This document shows positions 25,994 to 37,530 of a stretch of 64,000 nucleotides of DNA, piece by piece (the stretch's first letter is position 1; each line of letters starts with the position of its first letter). The stretch spans positions 124,001 through 188,000 of the forward strand of contig JAYKXP010000055.1 in the NCBI GenBank assembly GCA_037176845.1, read 5' to 3'. The stretch is from Paramarasmius palmivorus. Its lineage: Eukaryota; Basidiomycota; Agaricomycetes; Agaricales; Marasmiaceae. The notes under the pieces are model-generated. The model was not told the DNA's origin and made no database searches. It was given only the letters and a program-made list of their open reading frames with translations. The position numbers and the translations under genes were made by a program.

Positions 25994-26791
25994 GATTTGA
26001 GTCTGATGAAAGGTTTGTCGTTGTCCTTTTAACCTATTACGCCTTGTATACTTTCCAGATGAAGAATACATTTATGCAGCCGCGATGGAGACACTAGCTT
26101 GGGGTCTGGAGACACCTATTTGGCATAAGTCGACGCGTAGTGTGGTCCTCTTCCCGCTTATTATCACGTCTTGGGCGGGTGCATAATGTCGGAAGTGATG
26201 TGGCGGGGAGAGTTGGGCGCCCCCTTACAAGGATCGCCAACCACTCGAAGCTTTCATATTGACCTGAACATGTAGCAAAGTCAAAGATAGAGGATTTTAC
26301 GAGACGAGCAGGCGAACACACGAGAATGGCTCCAATGAACTACGGTAAACCTCTCCTGATCCCGTACGGTTTGTTAGCGCATTGATTGAACGTTATCTGA
26401 CGTGCATTTCCCTTTCAGCATAAAGTTCATACTACCGTTATTCAAGGCAGGCGATCGGGCTTCTAGTACTGTGTTGTGGTTTCCAGTCGTATGGTTTGTT
26501 CAGCCTTTAGGTCTCGGCACAATCATCGGCCATAAGCTCCTCGTGGGGCCATGCTGCCTTCAGCTTTGAGTAGCTTCGAGTGGATCGACATGGAGGAAAG
26601 GAAACAAGAGCAGTTGGATTAGCGCCCAGCACTCCTATCGGTCCCGCCTTTCGACCCCTTACTAATACAAAGGTGATGGCTCACTCATTTCCTTCTGGCC
26701 ATGTAAAATCGTATCACGGCTACAGAAAAACATAATGCATTACGGTTCGTCAAGTCGTACTTAGTATTTAATTATTGTTCTTCATTGTTCC
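25994..26791. other. Intergenic between carboxylesterase 2 and GH3 gene 1
   Basis: About 800 nt containing the carboxylesterase 2 promoter and the GH3 gene 1 3' flank. A minus-strand frame of about 75 codons lies at 26094-26321, with no motif or splice support. No gene is claimed. Confidence 0.4.
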
Positions 26792-29700
26792 TCACAAAGG
26801 AAGCTTTCCGACCAACTTGCCATCCCTCGAACTCCTGCCAACGGTGATGCCAATCTCATCGTCAGGCCTTCTCCATCCCTGGGCCTCTGTATCCCATATC
26901 GAGGCGTCATACCTTGACAAGAGGATGCTGACCGTTCTAGTCTCTCCAGGCGCAGCAGCGATATCGGTGAAACCCTTCAAAAGAGATGGTGGTTCACCAG
27001 AAGAGCTCGGCATGTTCAGGTACAGCTGAGGGATCTCGCCACCGTAACGGTCACCAGTGTTCTGGACGTTGAAAGTGACGTTAAACGCAGGGCGGTGGAG
27101 CCTATAATGTGGCCTGATTAATTCGGAATCGAACAAGCATTGTGAATGCTTACCAAAGAGCAGTAGATGCTCCGAATTCAAGCGGCGTTGCTTTGCCCTG
27201 CGCCCAGGCATCTTCGAGCCCAGGGTTAGATCCCTCGGAGCTCTCGACTGCGGTGACGGTGAGGTCGCTGTATTCCCATTCAGTGTAACTCAAGCCGAAC
27301 CCAAATTCGAATCGTGGCTCGATATTGTTCTATCATAACCAGAGGTCAATGAACGGCGGAACCAAATGAGTTGCCAAAGGGGCACTTACAGCATCAAAGT
27401 GACGATAGTCAATCCAAGTCTAATGTAAAAGGTTTAGTACCGTGAAGGACAAGAAGCGGAGAACTTACCCTTCTGTATAGTCAACGGAAATGATATCATC
27501 TGGCCCACCGCCAACAACGAGATGAGCGGAGTAGTCTTCGACGCTTTTTGCAATGGTGTATGGGAGTCTTCCCGAAGGATTCCAATCGCCGTACAAAACG
27601 TCCGTGATAGCATTACCAGTCTCGCTTCCTTGTAAACCTGCCCAGAGAACCTGAAAGCCGGTGTCAATGGTTGCGCTGAGGTAATGATGAGGAAGATGCA
27701 ACATACTGCTGTCACATTGGGATGGTCAATCCACGATTCGACAATGAGGGGACCGACGCTGTTAACGACAACAATAGTGTTATCGTTCTGCTCTGCAACT
27801 GCAAGAATCAAGTCTTCTCCGCTGTGCCAGGCGGTGAGGTTTAGACTGCAACGGGGTCAGCAGGGCTGATAGATGCGAGTGAGTGTCCATACCGATCTCC
27901 ATCTTGATTAGGTTCGATGGGGTTTGGTGCAACGTATGACAGAGCACCCTCTCCAGAGTCAGCCGCTATGAAAACTAAAGCGACATCCTAGCGATAGCCA
28001 TGTTTCCTGCCACAGTGAGATTAAAGTCGTCAAAGGACCACGACAGGCTTGTGCGGTGTTTCCTGGCGCGTTGTTGGATGGCTTCGTATGGCTGTCGCGA
28101 GGGTATTAGTGATCAAGTCATAATCTTCAGAAGAACAACGAACCGAAATTAGGTAGGTGAAGTTGGCAGTACCGGAACCCCAGCCCATAGCCAGAACACC
28201 ATCTTCAAGACCTTGTTGATTTGCAAAGCGGTTTGGTCCAATGCTTGGTGGACCAGCATCGCTGCCAGCCAAGAAGATGCTTCGCTCCTTTCCGGTGAGA
28301 GGAAGAGCGCCATTTTTTGTTCTTCAGGAGAATAGTGGAGGCAGGCGCCAATCGTCCTGACGAGGTCAGCATGATCATCTTGGACATCAATGTGTGCATT
28401 GATAGAGTCATCGAGGGGGTCGAACGAATCAAAGTTCGTAGCGGGGTAGTCGGGCGAGTCTTGACCGAGTAAGTACCAGGCAGCGAGGATCCTAGTAGCT
28501 AGATTAAAGTGAGCGATACTCGATGAATGAAGGAAGGGTTGTAAGCGTACCCATGTCATCGAGACGTGCTTCGGGAATGGTATCATTTTGCACGTAGGAC
28601 GTGAGGTTTTGTCCCCACCAGGAACCAGTGGCGGCAGAGTCGCCTTCAAGCAGAAGGAAGATATCGCCCGGCATGTTCATCTAAACGAGATGATCAGTAA
28701 AGATTCCGAGAGACAGCAGCGGTTCTCGTACGTCTAGTCCAGTGATCGGTGAAATAGTGCTCATAGTTCCTTGCCAGTCTGACATTATGACTAGGAAAGG
28801 CTCAGTACGTATTAGGCGAAAAAGGTGAGATGGGCATACATCCTTGGAATCCATAATTATCCTTTGATGATTTCGTTCATCATGCGGTCATTCTCGCAGG
28901 CGTAGGTTCCATTGATGAGATCTATAACACAATGGTAAGAGACTTGGAAGCGGTGATCGCTAGTTCACGCACTGTAGCTGCACATCATACTGGTTACACC
29001 AGCTTGAATACTCCTCAGGAAAGGATGTGCGTAGACTTCGTGAATGGTCCTATCGTCAGCGTTTGAGCTTGAGGATGTCCGCTTGTGTTCTTGTTCACTA
29101 TCAAGATGTGTTCAGTGTCGTTTGGGTAAACAGATAAAACGATTGACTACTCACTTGAGGATGAGGTGCTTTGCGCAGGCCTGAACACCTTCCTGTTGCA
29201 TTCCGAGGATCGTCTCGTAGGCTGCCTCTCCGGTCAAAAAGGGATCCGCTCCGAAACCTTCCCAGTTCCTTCCTCCTTGTGCAACACGTCCCAAGTTCAT
29301 CATTGGTCCAAGAGCGATATTGACGCCTTTTCCTCGGTGTTCTTTACCCATGGCAACACCGCGAGCACGAATGAGTTCACGGTTCCATCTAACGAGAACG
29401 TTAGTACAATCAAACACGAGAGAAGCACAGAATGTGTATCCTACGTGGCAGCAGCGTTGATACCAGCAGGGAATGCAGTGGCATAATCAACAAGCCTAAC
29501 ACCCAGGGGGGAATCCTAGGGTGAACATGAAAGGTAAATATTGGACGATAGACCATGAACATTTGTAACATACCTGTAAGCAAAGACCAGGCCAACCACG
29601 TCCATCCCGAGGTTCGATAGCGGCAATGTTGCCGACACAAGGTCCTTTTTGCCATCCAGAGCCGGTGGTAACGTTGACCTTTTCTTCGAGGGTAAAGCCA

Positions 29701-30240
29701 GCAATCTAAAGGTAGCAAATCAACAAGAGAGATTGGTGGACGGAAAAGAAAATTTAAGCGCCTGAGCGCTAATGTCTCTTTGTCAGTGACACCCACCTTT
29801 GTCTTTGCTTTCTCATATGCGGCATTCCATGCGGGCTGGAAATTGGGAATGACAGCGGCACCAACGCTTGGAGGGCTACTTGGATCGGTATCAGGGAATA
29901 ATCCAGGTACAGAGGATTGTGACGGCGTGGGGAATGGCGTGAAGGAGTACTGCTTGATTGGTACGTGAACTCTTGGTTGCGTTGGGACTATGGCAATGAT
30001 TCAGCTAACGTTATATCGCAGTAAAAGCGTACCACCTGAAGGCCACGATGATGGGGCAGCGCTCGTGCCATCGGCAGAGGTTGGCGCTACTGAAGTTGAC
30101 GCCGATACAGACGTCGGGACTACACTGGACGACGCGGACTCGGATAAAGAGCTTGAAGACGCAAGTGCAGACGATGTCGCAGATAGCGAAGACTGCTGGG
30201 CAAGAGCCAATGGCAGACATGCCAACCAGAGAGGAACCAT
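26792..30240 (-). CDS. Secreted GH3 beta-glucosidase 1
   Basis: Family 3 glycoside hydrolase, expected to release glucose from cellobiose and related oligosaccharides. The start [14 protein letters not shown] is a signal peptide. A Ser/Thr-rich linker of about 50 residues follows, then [15 protein letters not shown] and LTLEEK-like [13 protein letters not shown]. Next come [35 protein letters not shown], the nucleophile region [11 protein letters not shown] (Asp) and MNMPGD. The second GH3 domain and a fibronectin-III-like end ([19 protein letters not shown]) complete it. Many introns, mostly with GTACGC- or GTGAGT-type donors. Two single-base insertions break the frame: an extra T near 28344 (gcc-T-gcc) and a sixth base in the A run at 28313-28318. 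Removing both restores the frame seen in GH3 gene 2, so a sequence error is plausible. Confidence 0.88.
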
Positions 30241-30532
30241 GATGGGTCGGTTCCAAGTCGGTTCTCGCTCTCAACTTCCTTCGGAAGTTCTCATTTATAT
30301 GCCGCCGTCTTGGAGTTTTCTGGAACCTCAAATGACCTCTGTAGGAATTATCTGTAAACGCGTTTTACGCCGACTTGTGTGGGATTCCTGTTCCTGCGAC
30401 GCCGCACCAACTTTGTCCCCGGCTCACATACATACTGCCTTAATATTTCACCCAAGACTCCGTCACTGTGCACAACACATTGATCTCGTCATCGAACCAT
30501 GGACCATGGACGCCGACGCATTTGTTTGTTAA
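30238..30532 (+). pseudogene. F-box-like fragment, head-to-head with GH3 gene 1
   Basis: The plus-strand frame reads SRSQLPSEVLIYMPPSW, then VGIICKRVLRRLVWDS and HPRLRHCAQHIDLVIEPW. This is the spacing seen at the start of many basidiomycete F-box proteins (LPxEVLxxI, then CKRxRRLVWD, then HPxLRxxxxHI). It ends at 30532. Its first possible ATG (30238) overlaps the GH3 start codon on the other strand, so the true 5' end is unclear or missing. A possible continuation with coding look lies at about 30770-30910 and 30960-31170, but no clean splice chain joins them. I treat it as a fragment. Confidence 0.35.
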
Positions 30533-31420
30533 AGCCTAAGGTCGTTGATTCTTCATAATGACATACTCCACAGGCACGGCTTTGGTGGTATCAATTTCCG
30601 GTACTTACGAGCTCTTCATTTTTATCATTTCTCCATAGATGTTCGATGTGGTCCTATATAATCAAATTGAAACCAGCCAAACTCACCTACTCTAGTGTGC
30701 TTGATCGAACAACAAAACCGCTTTGCAGACAACAACTCACGGCGTATGTCAAGCGTATGTACTCGGAAACCCAATGCCATAAGATTCGGTGCAGGTTCGA
30801 ACGGGTTAGAACCCATGATCGATTTCCCCCCGGGGACCCCATGGTCCGGGTTCAAATCCTCGCTAATGTTGTCGAGCTCACTTCCAAAGGATTTACATCC
30901 TAGTATTCTAGACGGTAAGCCGGAGTCTTGTCTACTTCCGAACTAGTTCTGAGCTAACAGTTCCAAGTTGGTCCCATACTTCCAGCACACACCAGTACAC
31001 ACCATTCGGATCTTCAGCCCATCGACCGCTAAATCCGATTCCCAACGATGCCAAGAACTGATTTTCCTCCACTCTCCTCCACTGCTCTTTGTTCCGGAGT
31101 CCGAGTTATACGGTATCAGGATTTCCGTCAGACGCAAATGCAGACATTCACGGGACAATCTTCCGGGATGATGACTGATGACGATGTCAAGACCACTCGT
31201 AAGAGCTCTTCGGCGTAGTACTTAGTCACAATGTAGTGGCGTGTCATCGGGGCACAAGAGGAAGAAAGGAACTTCCCCATCCTATCATCAAAATCGTTCA
31301 CATTTCGGGGGCGTATAAACGTGTACATCATGCCTAAATATTGCCAGGTATTTATCGTCCATTTGTCCATCATCATCAAGTCCATTGCAAAGAAAAAGAG
31401 AAATTTTTCAGAGCTGGCAC
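30533..31420. other. Region with weak plus-strand coding traces
   Basis: Open plus-strand pieces around 30780-30910 (FGAGSNGLEPMIDFPPGTPW) and 30962-31171 could be later exons of the F-box-like fragment upstream. Boundaries, frame and identity are unresolved. Nothing else was seen. Confidence 0.3.
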
Positions 31421-31993
31421 TTAAAAGACCTCAAGCAGGAAACAATCGAAGAAGTCGGGGCTAGTGTTTCCGGAGTCACCAAACACTAACCAGAAGAATT
31501 AGAATTGCACATTGCGATGGAGACGATCGGCGCGACTTACAGGTGATAGAGTAGTCATTGCCAGCTGGGACAACCGGAACAGTGACCTCGACGAAACCAG
31601 CACGCAGACTGAAGCTATTCAGAGGTGCCAGGGTGCCCGCTATAGATAAAACGGTTTTTGTATTAGATTACTGATCTTCCATGGGAGCATCAGGTCGACG
31701 TACCAACGCCGATAAGACGATCCTTGTTCAAAGTGACGCGGGCGCCGTTGGAGATATTCTGCGGAGCGTCCGAGGTGTCCCTAGATCCCCAAGTTGTCAG
31801 TATGTGAACATGCTCAGGATCAGGAGGGGCTCACCAGGTAACATTGAACGGTGTTACCAACAGTCCAGACGGTGTCAGCGTTGGGAGAGATAATCCTAGG
31901 GCTCCAAACGTCAAGAGTCGCCTTCTTAACCAAAGCGGGGGATGCGCTGGCTGCGGCGGCGAAAGCGAGAAGGGTGGCAAATTTGAACTGCAT
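31421..31993 (-). CDS. Small secreted Kre9/Knh1-type Ser-Thr-rich protein
   Basis: The protein begins MQFKFATLLAFAAAASASPA, a clear signal peptide, then DVWSPRIISPNADTVWTVGN, the opening of the Kre9/Knh1 (yeast cell-wall synthesis) domain. The next exons read DTSDAPQNISNGARVTLNKD, FVEVTVPVVPAGNDYSIT and FGDSGNTSPDF, the usual order. At the end of exon 1 the expected TVQVTW is one base out because of an extra T at about 31843 ('caaTgttacc'); both sides read well. Introns are GT-AG. The C-terminus is short and shows no obvious GPI signal, so the protein is probably freely secreted or wall-bound. The exact function of this family in basidiomycetes is not settled. Confidence 0.8.
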
Positions 31994-33248
31994 CGTAAAA
32001 AAAGTGTTGAATGGGCTTGGAGCTAGGAGTGGATGAGAGAACCTGAGAATAATTGCTCGACTTTCACCGACGTTTTAAGGCATCGAGAAAAGGCCAGAGT
32101 GGTCCGTCGTGTGAGCCCTCGGTGCATAGGTGTGATCTCGGCTGTAAAAGTCCAGTGGCTTGCTTGATACGAACATACGGGGACCATACATGGCTTTTGA
32201 ATTAGTGACGTGTATTCGTTGAACTCGGAGCTGCTTCTATTCTTTGCCCACGTTTAAGATATTCGGTGGGTGCCTCAATGAGTGGCTTAGAAATAATAGC
32301 TCGAGCGATGTCCGATGTGCGAAGCCCCACATGAAAACCTCTGGCAACGAAGCAGGTAAAAGGGAAGCCCTGTTCTGTGTACAAAAGTCCGTTTGATTCT
32401 TCCACCTTCCGGTCGGAGGCTTGGCAGTGGGTACGGGCTCTGGGAATATCAAGGACATGAAGATTGTCCATAGCATTGCGCATTATCACGCATCAGTTTG
32501 TCATTTCGAAGCCTCTCCGTCGCACGTCAGATTCTCGATACCGGGCTGCCCTTGCCGCATATGTGAATATGGTGAGGGTCAAGGAGAGTCTTAGAATAGT
32601 CGGCACTGTGTGCCGTGGTTAGTCCAGACGGAAACATTCCGATAGTGGCACTTACACGCGAAATAATAGATTTTACTGGTAATGGATAGATACGTAGCGG
32701 CAGGCTCATCATTCATCGCAGTGCACATGACATTGCCGACGAATAGCCATACGCAAGACCAATACGAGGGTGGGAGTGAGACTCGATATCGCGCGATAAA
32801 TGAGGACCGCATGAGCCGTTGTGCTCCGTCGGGGGCTTGAATGTTCGAGTGAAAGCCATCGGAAAAGTCCAGACAATTAAGAAATCGAAGCTTCCTTTCT
32901 TGAGAAACCTAGATGCTAACACCAGAGTCTAGAGAGCCGCCAGTTGATTATAAGACTGACAGACCCAATAACACGGTCCCGAAACAAGTTGTACATGGCG
33001 GAAACATGGAGACCGTGTGCGAGGTTTTGTGACACTAGATGTCACACCTCGTTGCTTTACACTCTCACAAGCTCTTCAGGCAAAACTTGCAAGAAACGAA
33101 GAAAAGCATCCGGATTTGCGAGATAAAATGGCTGGAATCGCTGTTAAGTCTAGCTTTCAATACCCTACTCGACATCATCAACGGAAAATTCTTTTTTGCA
33201 ATACTCTCTGGAACACGTTCTTTAAATCGTTTTCTAAATCGCTCTTTA
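31994..33248. other. Intergenic, no gene seen
   Basis: About 1.25 kb. Short open frames on both strands lack motifs and splice support. The region holds the promoters of the divergent neighbours (Kre9-like gene, minus; small membrane protein, plus). Confidence 0.4.
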
Positions 33249-33690
33249 ATGCCCGCAACCTCTCATCTGTCCGATGCGCCAGCCAATGAAGTCCCGACAT
33301 ACAACGGAATCACCATATCTATCATCGTCACCATCTCTTGTCTGACGGCCGTTTTCCTTGTATACGTGGTTATCGTCAGGAGAAGATGGGATGCACGAAT
33401 AGCTCGGGATGGTTTAGCTCAGGATGTATGTCCTGAAACCTTTTCGCTTCGTCTTTTTTGTTGATACACTATGACTTCAGGCAAAACCAGAGGAAGCTAC
33501 CAGAAAGGTTGTTGAACAACCCGAAACACCTGTGGTACCCATCCCACTCGCAGCGTACTTCCCGCATGCAAATCGGCAGGTCGAAAAACAGAAGCGGGAA
33601 GTCAAAGTTTTGGCTGTGGAGGATACGTGCAAGAGGTCATCGACGACATCCAGTATTTGGGGTGGAGACTACAAGCCTACTAGGTTCTGA
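33249..33690 (+). CDS. Small single-pass membrane protein, about 128 aa
   Basis: Function unknown. Two exons (33249-33425 and 33481-33690, 55-nt GT-AG intron) total 387 nt, in frame. The N-terminus MPATSHLSDAPANEVPTYNG leads to one strong membrane helix (ITISIIVTISCLTAVFLVYVVIV), then RRRWDARIARDG. The hydrophilic tail contains PVVPIPLAAYF and ends SIWGGDYKPTRF. A longer in-frame start near 33039 would add an unlikely Leu/Phe-rich stretch, so I chose the ATG at 33249. General layout resembles 17875-18390. Confidence 0.55.
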
Positions 33691-34156
33691 GGACCTATCT
33701 ATGGATCGATAGTGATATCCGTGTGAGCTGGCCTCACAACACCTGTATTCGCCCCACCTGTATCCATAGTAATACCTATCTTGTGTACCATATAATCCTC
33801 ATACTGTATTCTCATATTTTGTTGGGTAGCAGAACGCCGTCGAACTGAGTGGGTAATCCTGCACCTAGCACCTTCTAGGTGGCTTTTTAACAAGGATTAT
33901 GTATTCAAGTATCCACCAGTGTTCAGGCAATGCCTAAGAAACTAAAAGACAGACAGAAGAACAAGTGAAAACAAGAAAAAGAGTGTTATAGTTCGATCCG
34001 AGTAAAAGTACCTCCTTTCAATACAGCGACAAAAGTATGTAGGTAATGGGTAACGAGGAAGAACGGAACAAAGGAGGTATCCCAGATCTCGCTGAACGGG
34101 GTATACAATGCTTTTGTGGGAACCAAAAGAGAAACGACGAAACCCAAAACCGCCCT
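33691..34156. other. Intergenic, no gene seen
   Basis: About 470 nt between the 3' ends of the small membrane protein gene and the septin gene (convergent). No coding or RNA feature was recognised. Confidence 0.4.
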
Positions 34157-35451
34157 CTACTGAGCCTGTTGCCTGGGAACGTTATCCTTGAGTGCGAGCA
34201 GCTGCTTGGAACGGAATGCCTCGTAGTGGATCTGAGCGGTGGTTTCGATCAGATCCTGGAGATGTGTCCGGGTCAAGAAGTTCCTCAAGTCGGTGAATTC
34301 GCAGTGGTTAGGGTCCTCGACGTTGACGACACCCCAGCGGTTCTTTCGTCCTCGAACAGACCTGCCATCGATGATAACGTTTTGCTCGGAGCCAACAACA
34401 GCGAAAGGAATGATGTTCTATATAGGACGTGAGACTGAGGATGTAGTGACTGGAATGGGTGAGCAACGTACCCTGATAGACTCGTTGAGACGAACTTCTT
34501 CCTCGTCATCCTCCTCCTTGTCGAAGGGGTACAACCGGATGTTGTGATAGACCAGCTCTTCCCGAATCTACGATGATTTCAATATGCCTTCTATTACCTC
34601 AGACGAGAACCACGCACCTTCTCTTTGAATAACTCCCTCTCCTCAATCGTCAAGGTGTCAGCCTTGGCGATGACAGGGACAACGTTGACCACCTCTGCCA
34701 ACTTTTTCATCACAATCACATCAATAGGGCGGAGAGAGTGACCCGTTGGGTTGATGAAGTAGAGGCAGCAGTGAATACGGGTATCTTGGATGTATCGGTC
34801 ACGCTGAGCAGTAAGCTCTTTGCGCAGATATGACGAGTGCTGGTCCTTGATGTACTTCATGATGGGGTCCCAGCTGCCAGTCATTCATGAGCAAACAGGC
34901 TGTCTGTCGAGAAGTAAAATGTACCACGCACCATCCCTCGTTGTTGACCTGGTCACCATACCCAGGCGTGTCGACAATGTTGAGACGAAGCTTGACACCA
35001 TTTTCGACGATAACTGTAAAGGAAGGTTACGTGTAAGTACATAAAAAGGAAGCTTGTTTAGGGTTGCGAAGAGGAGGTTATGGGTAGTAACTGCGTGGCA
35101 GACACGTACCATGGGATACGGCCTGAATCTCTGTGGTCTGTCTGACAGGTTCATCTGCCATGAAACGTCCCTTGCTGTCCATGAGATGTGAGGCAAAGAT
35201 GGTGTTTATGAGAGTTGATTTTCCCAGTCCCGTTTGACCTGAAAAATTCAAATGCTTGTGTCAGTACCAATATATCACATATAGCCGCACAAGCCAGCTC
35301 CTTCTACGAGCGAGAAAATACTAAAAGACTCACCAACGACGATACAGTTGAACTGGAACCCTCTCTTGAGCAACTTGTGCTCAATTTGCTTGGTGATACT
35401 GTCGAAACCGACATAGGACTGAGCCATGATTTCCTCTGGTGCTTCAGACAT
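34157..35451 (-). CDS. CDC10: Septin, Cdc10 type
   Basis: GTP-binding cytoskeletal protein of septin filaments at septa and the cell cortex. The start MSEAPEEIMAQSYVGFDSIT and QIEHKLLKRGFQFN is close to yeast Cdc10. G1 loop GQTGLGKST, G3 VDTPGYGD and G4 AKAD are all present, as is the septin unique element (GRKNRWGVVNVEDPNHCEFTDL, RTHLQDLIETT). The C-terminus is short (LKDNVPRQQAQ), without the coiled coil of Cdc3/Cdc12 types, which supports Cdc10. Several GT-AG introns; the reading frame is continuous. The ATG at 35451 matches the family start, and the TAG ends at 34157. Confidence 0.94.
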
Positions 35452-35872
35452 GGTGATAGAAGAGGTTAAAGGAGAGTCTGCGGTGAAGAAAAAGGGCAAA
35501 AAATGACGACGAGAAGGGGTGCTGGGCAACGACGGTGACGGCTGAACCGAAGTTGGAAGTCTAGCTGGGACGATAATTTGCCAGGTCAAATTTGGCTTTT
35601 GGCCCAAACAAGGACAGACAACCCTTTTTTGCCACATCCGCGTTCTTGCACTCTTACCTTCACTGGCCTTGTTTTCTGTGCAGTATCTGGCATTTTTCTA
35701 TGCAATTCTTCTTCAGGAAAACGTCAATGAAAGTTCAGGGACTTGTTCTAAAAAATCTGGGCCGGGCAAAGAGGCGCCAAAAGCTTGACAGGTTTGTAAC
35801 GTGACGCGTCAAACGTTCGATTTGGGGCCACTGGAACAAAGGTGCTACTTGAACTTCTTGCCAGACACCACC
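35452..35872. other. Shared upstream region of septin and S1/P1 nuclease genes
   Basis: About 420 nt between divergent start codons. No further gene was seen. Confidence 0.4.
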
Positions 35873-37425
35873 ATGTTCAATCCCAAAATGAGCTCGTTAT
35901 TATCTGTTCTTGGTCTACTCACTTGCCCGGTCGTCGCATGGGGTCCTAGCGGTCATCAAGCTGTAGGATACGTTGCAATGCAGGTGCAGCCTTTTGCTAT
36001 AGTAGAGCCTCCTCATGTTCATAATACTGAATCATTCGTATCTAGTTCTTGTCGGATAGGTCTGCAGAGTATGTGAAGAATACTCTTGGTCCAGCGTATT
36101 CTGGTAATCTAGGCATTGCTGCAACAGTGAGTGCCCAGCAAACTCACGCCAATTGCCACGACACTAACCTCTCAATGCAGTGGGCAGACGACGTTCGACG
36201 CCAGCCTGAATATCGTTGGTACGCTATAGACATTAAAAACTGTTCTGGACATAGTCATACTATTACTCTGTGTCTCTAGGTCGGGTCCTCTCCATTATGT
36301 GGACACGGAAGGTAATATTGATCCTAATCGGCTTATTGAATGACCAGATGTGACTTTTCCATTTAGATTCTCCACCTACAGCATGTCATGTCCTGTCAGA
36401 GGACTGTGGCGATGGTTGCATTTGTGAGCTAGATTCTATGCCTGTTCTCTTACGAGGTCTGATGTATTTTCAAAGTGTCCGCCATCTCCAACTATACGAC
36501 GCGTGTAGTTGATCAGACGCTCCCCGTTTATCAGCGGCACGAAGCACTTAAGTTCCTCAGTGAGTTCTAGATATACTTTGCCATGTACTGTACTGATGAA
36601 CTCTATTCGTAGTTCATGTACGCTTACTTGAGCAGTCGTCAAAGGTAATGGGAACTGACATTCATTATTCTACTAGTTCTTCGGTGATATAGGTCAACCT
36701 CTTCACGCTGAAGGTATCAAAAGGGGCGGCTAATGACATCCCAACCAAATGCAGCGGACGTCAAATGAATTTGCACTCAGTGAGTCTTCATACCTCTGAT
36801 ACTTTCAGACTGCCAACTGAGACCCGCGCTTAGGTGTGGGGTACGTTCAGAACTAGCATTTTGCTCTCCGTCTGACCTTGCTCCCACTCCCATAGACGAC
36901 GGTATGATCGAAAAGATGTTACAAAACCAGTACAACAGCTCCGTCAAGGCGTGGGCGAACGCGTTGGGACATCGTGTCAAGGTTTGTGCTATCCTCTCAT
37001 ATTACGCCACTGATAAAGAACTCAAACAGACCGGCGAATACAACGCTACGGTATGGCTGGACTGTGCTTCGCCTTTCGCTCAAGATGCGACCGGCAAAGA
37101 GAGATCCTGCCCTCTTGTTTGGGCCCAGGAATCTAATGCACTCGACTGCGTACGCTTGATCTCGCATCGGGTTGTTATTTGTCTGATAGTCCTTCCTCTA
37201 CAGTCTTTCGTATGGTCCTACACCTCCTTCAGCGATCTCTGTACAATCACCGATATCAATGGCGGTGGTGATTCACCTTACTATACCACGGCTATACCCA
37301 TCATCGAAACACAAATCGCGAAACAAGGCGTTAGGTTTGCTGAATGGCTCGATGTCATAGTTGATGTGGCGATGAATGGAGCTTCTGATTATCCCTCTGT
37401 CGCGCAAATCCCGCTTTCTCTCTAG
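35873..37425 (+). CDS. Secreted S1/P1 nuclease
   Basis: Zinc-dependent single-strand nuclease and 3'-nucleotidase. After the signal peptide the mature end AWGPSGHQAVGY supplies the first Trp and His ligands. WADDVR, LHYVDTED, SAISNYTTRVV, GDIGQPLHAEGIKRGG and NLHSVWDDG follow in family order. Exons: 35873-35983, 36046-36126, 36181-36218, 36280-36311, 36367-36423, 36476-36559, a proposed 5-nt microexon 36613-36617, then 36677 onward. The microexon gives EALKFLIHFFGDIGQPLH, restoring the conserved His before the Gly-Asp. Without it a ten-residue insertion separates them. An extra T at about 36731 ('ggc-T-aat') shifts GGND out of frame; alternatively a 41-nt intron could be drawn there, but the bases it removes encode the conserved GGNDI. 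A second start at 35888 is possible. Confidence 0.85.
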
Positions 37426-37530
37426 TTCTCTTCCCTTTTCCCGCTCTCGTTGGTATCCAAAAGATTTCTTTAGTCAAGACGTTACTATGTATACACAGAC
37501 AGATATCGCATCGTATCATTCGTATCAAGA

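Noticed and set aside
29990..30240. Long plus-strand acidic open frame ([22 protein letters not shown])
   Set aside because: It is the antisense of the Ser-rich linker of GH3 gene 1 (Ser codons read as Asp/Glu/Ala on the other strand).
30770..30870. tRNA-like B-box string 'ggttcaaatcctcg'
   Set aside because: The arm does not form a five-pair stem and no matching D-arm, anticodon arm or acceptor stem is visible upstream.
36618..36649. Ten-residue insertion (VRLLEQSSK and neighbours) in the S1/P1 nuclease
   Set aside because: It separates a zinc-ligand His from the conserved Gly-Asp; a 5-nt microexon with two normal introns removes it and keeps frame.
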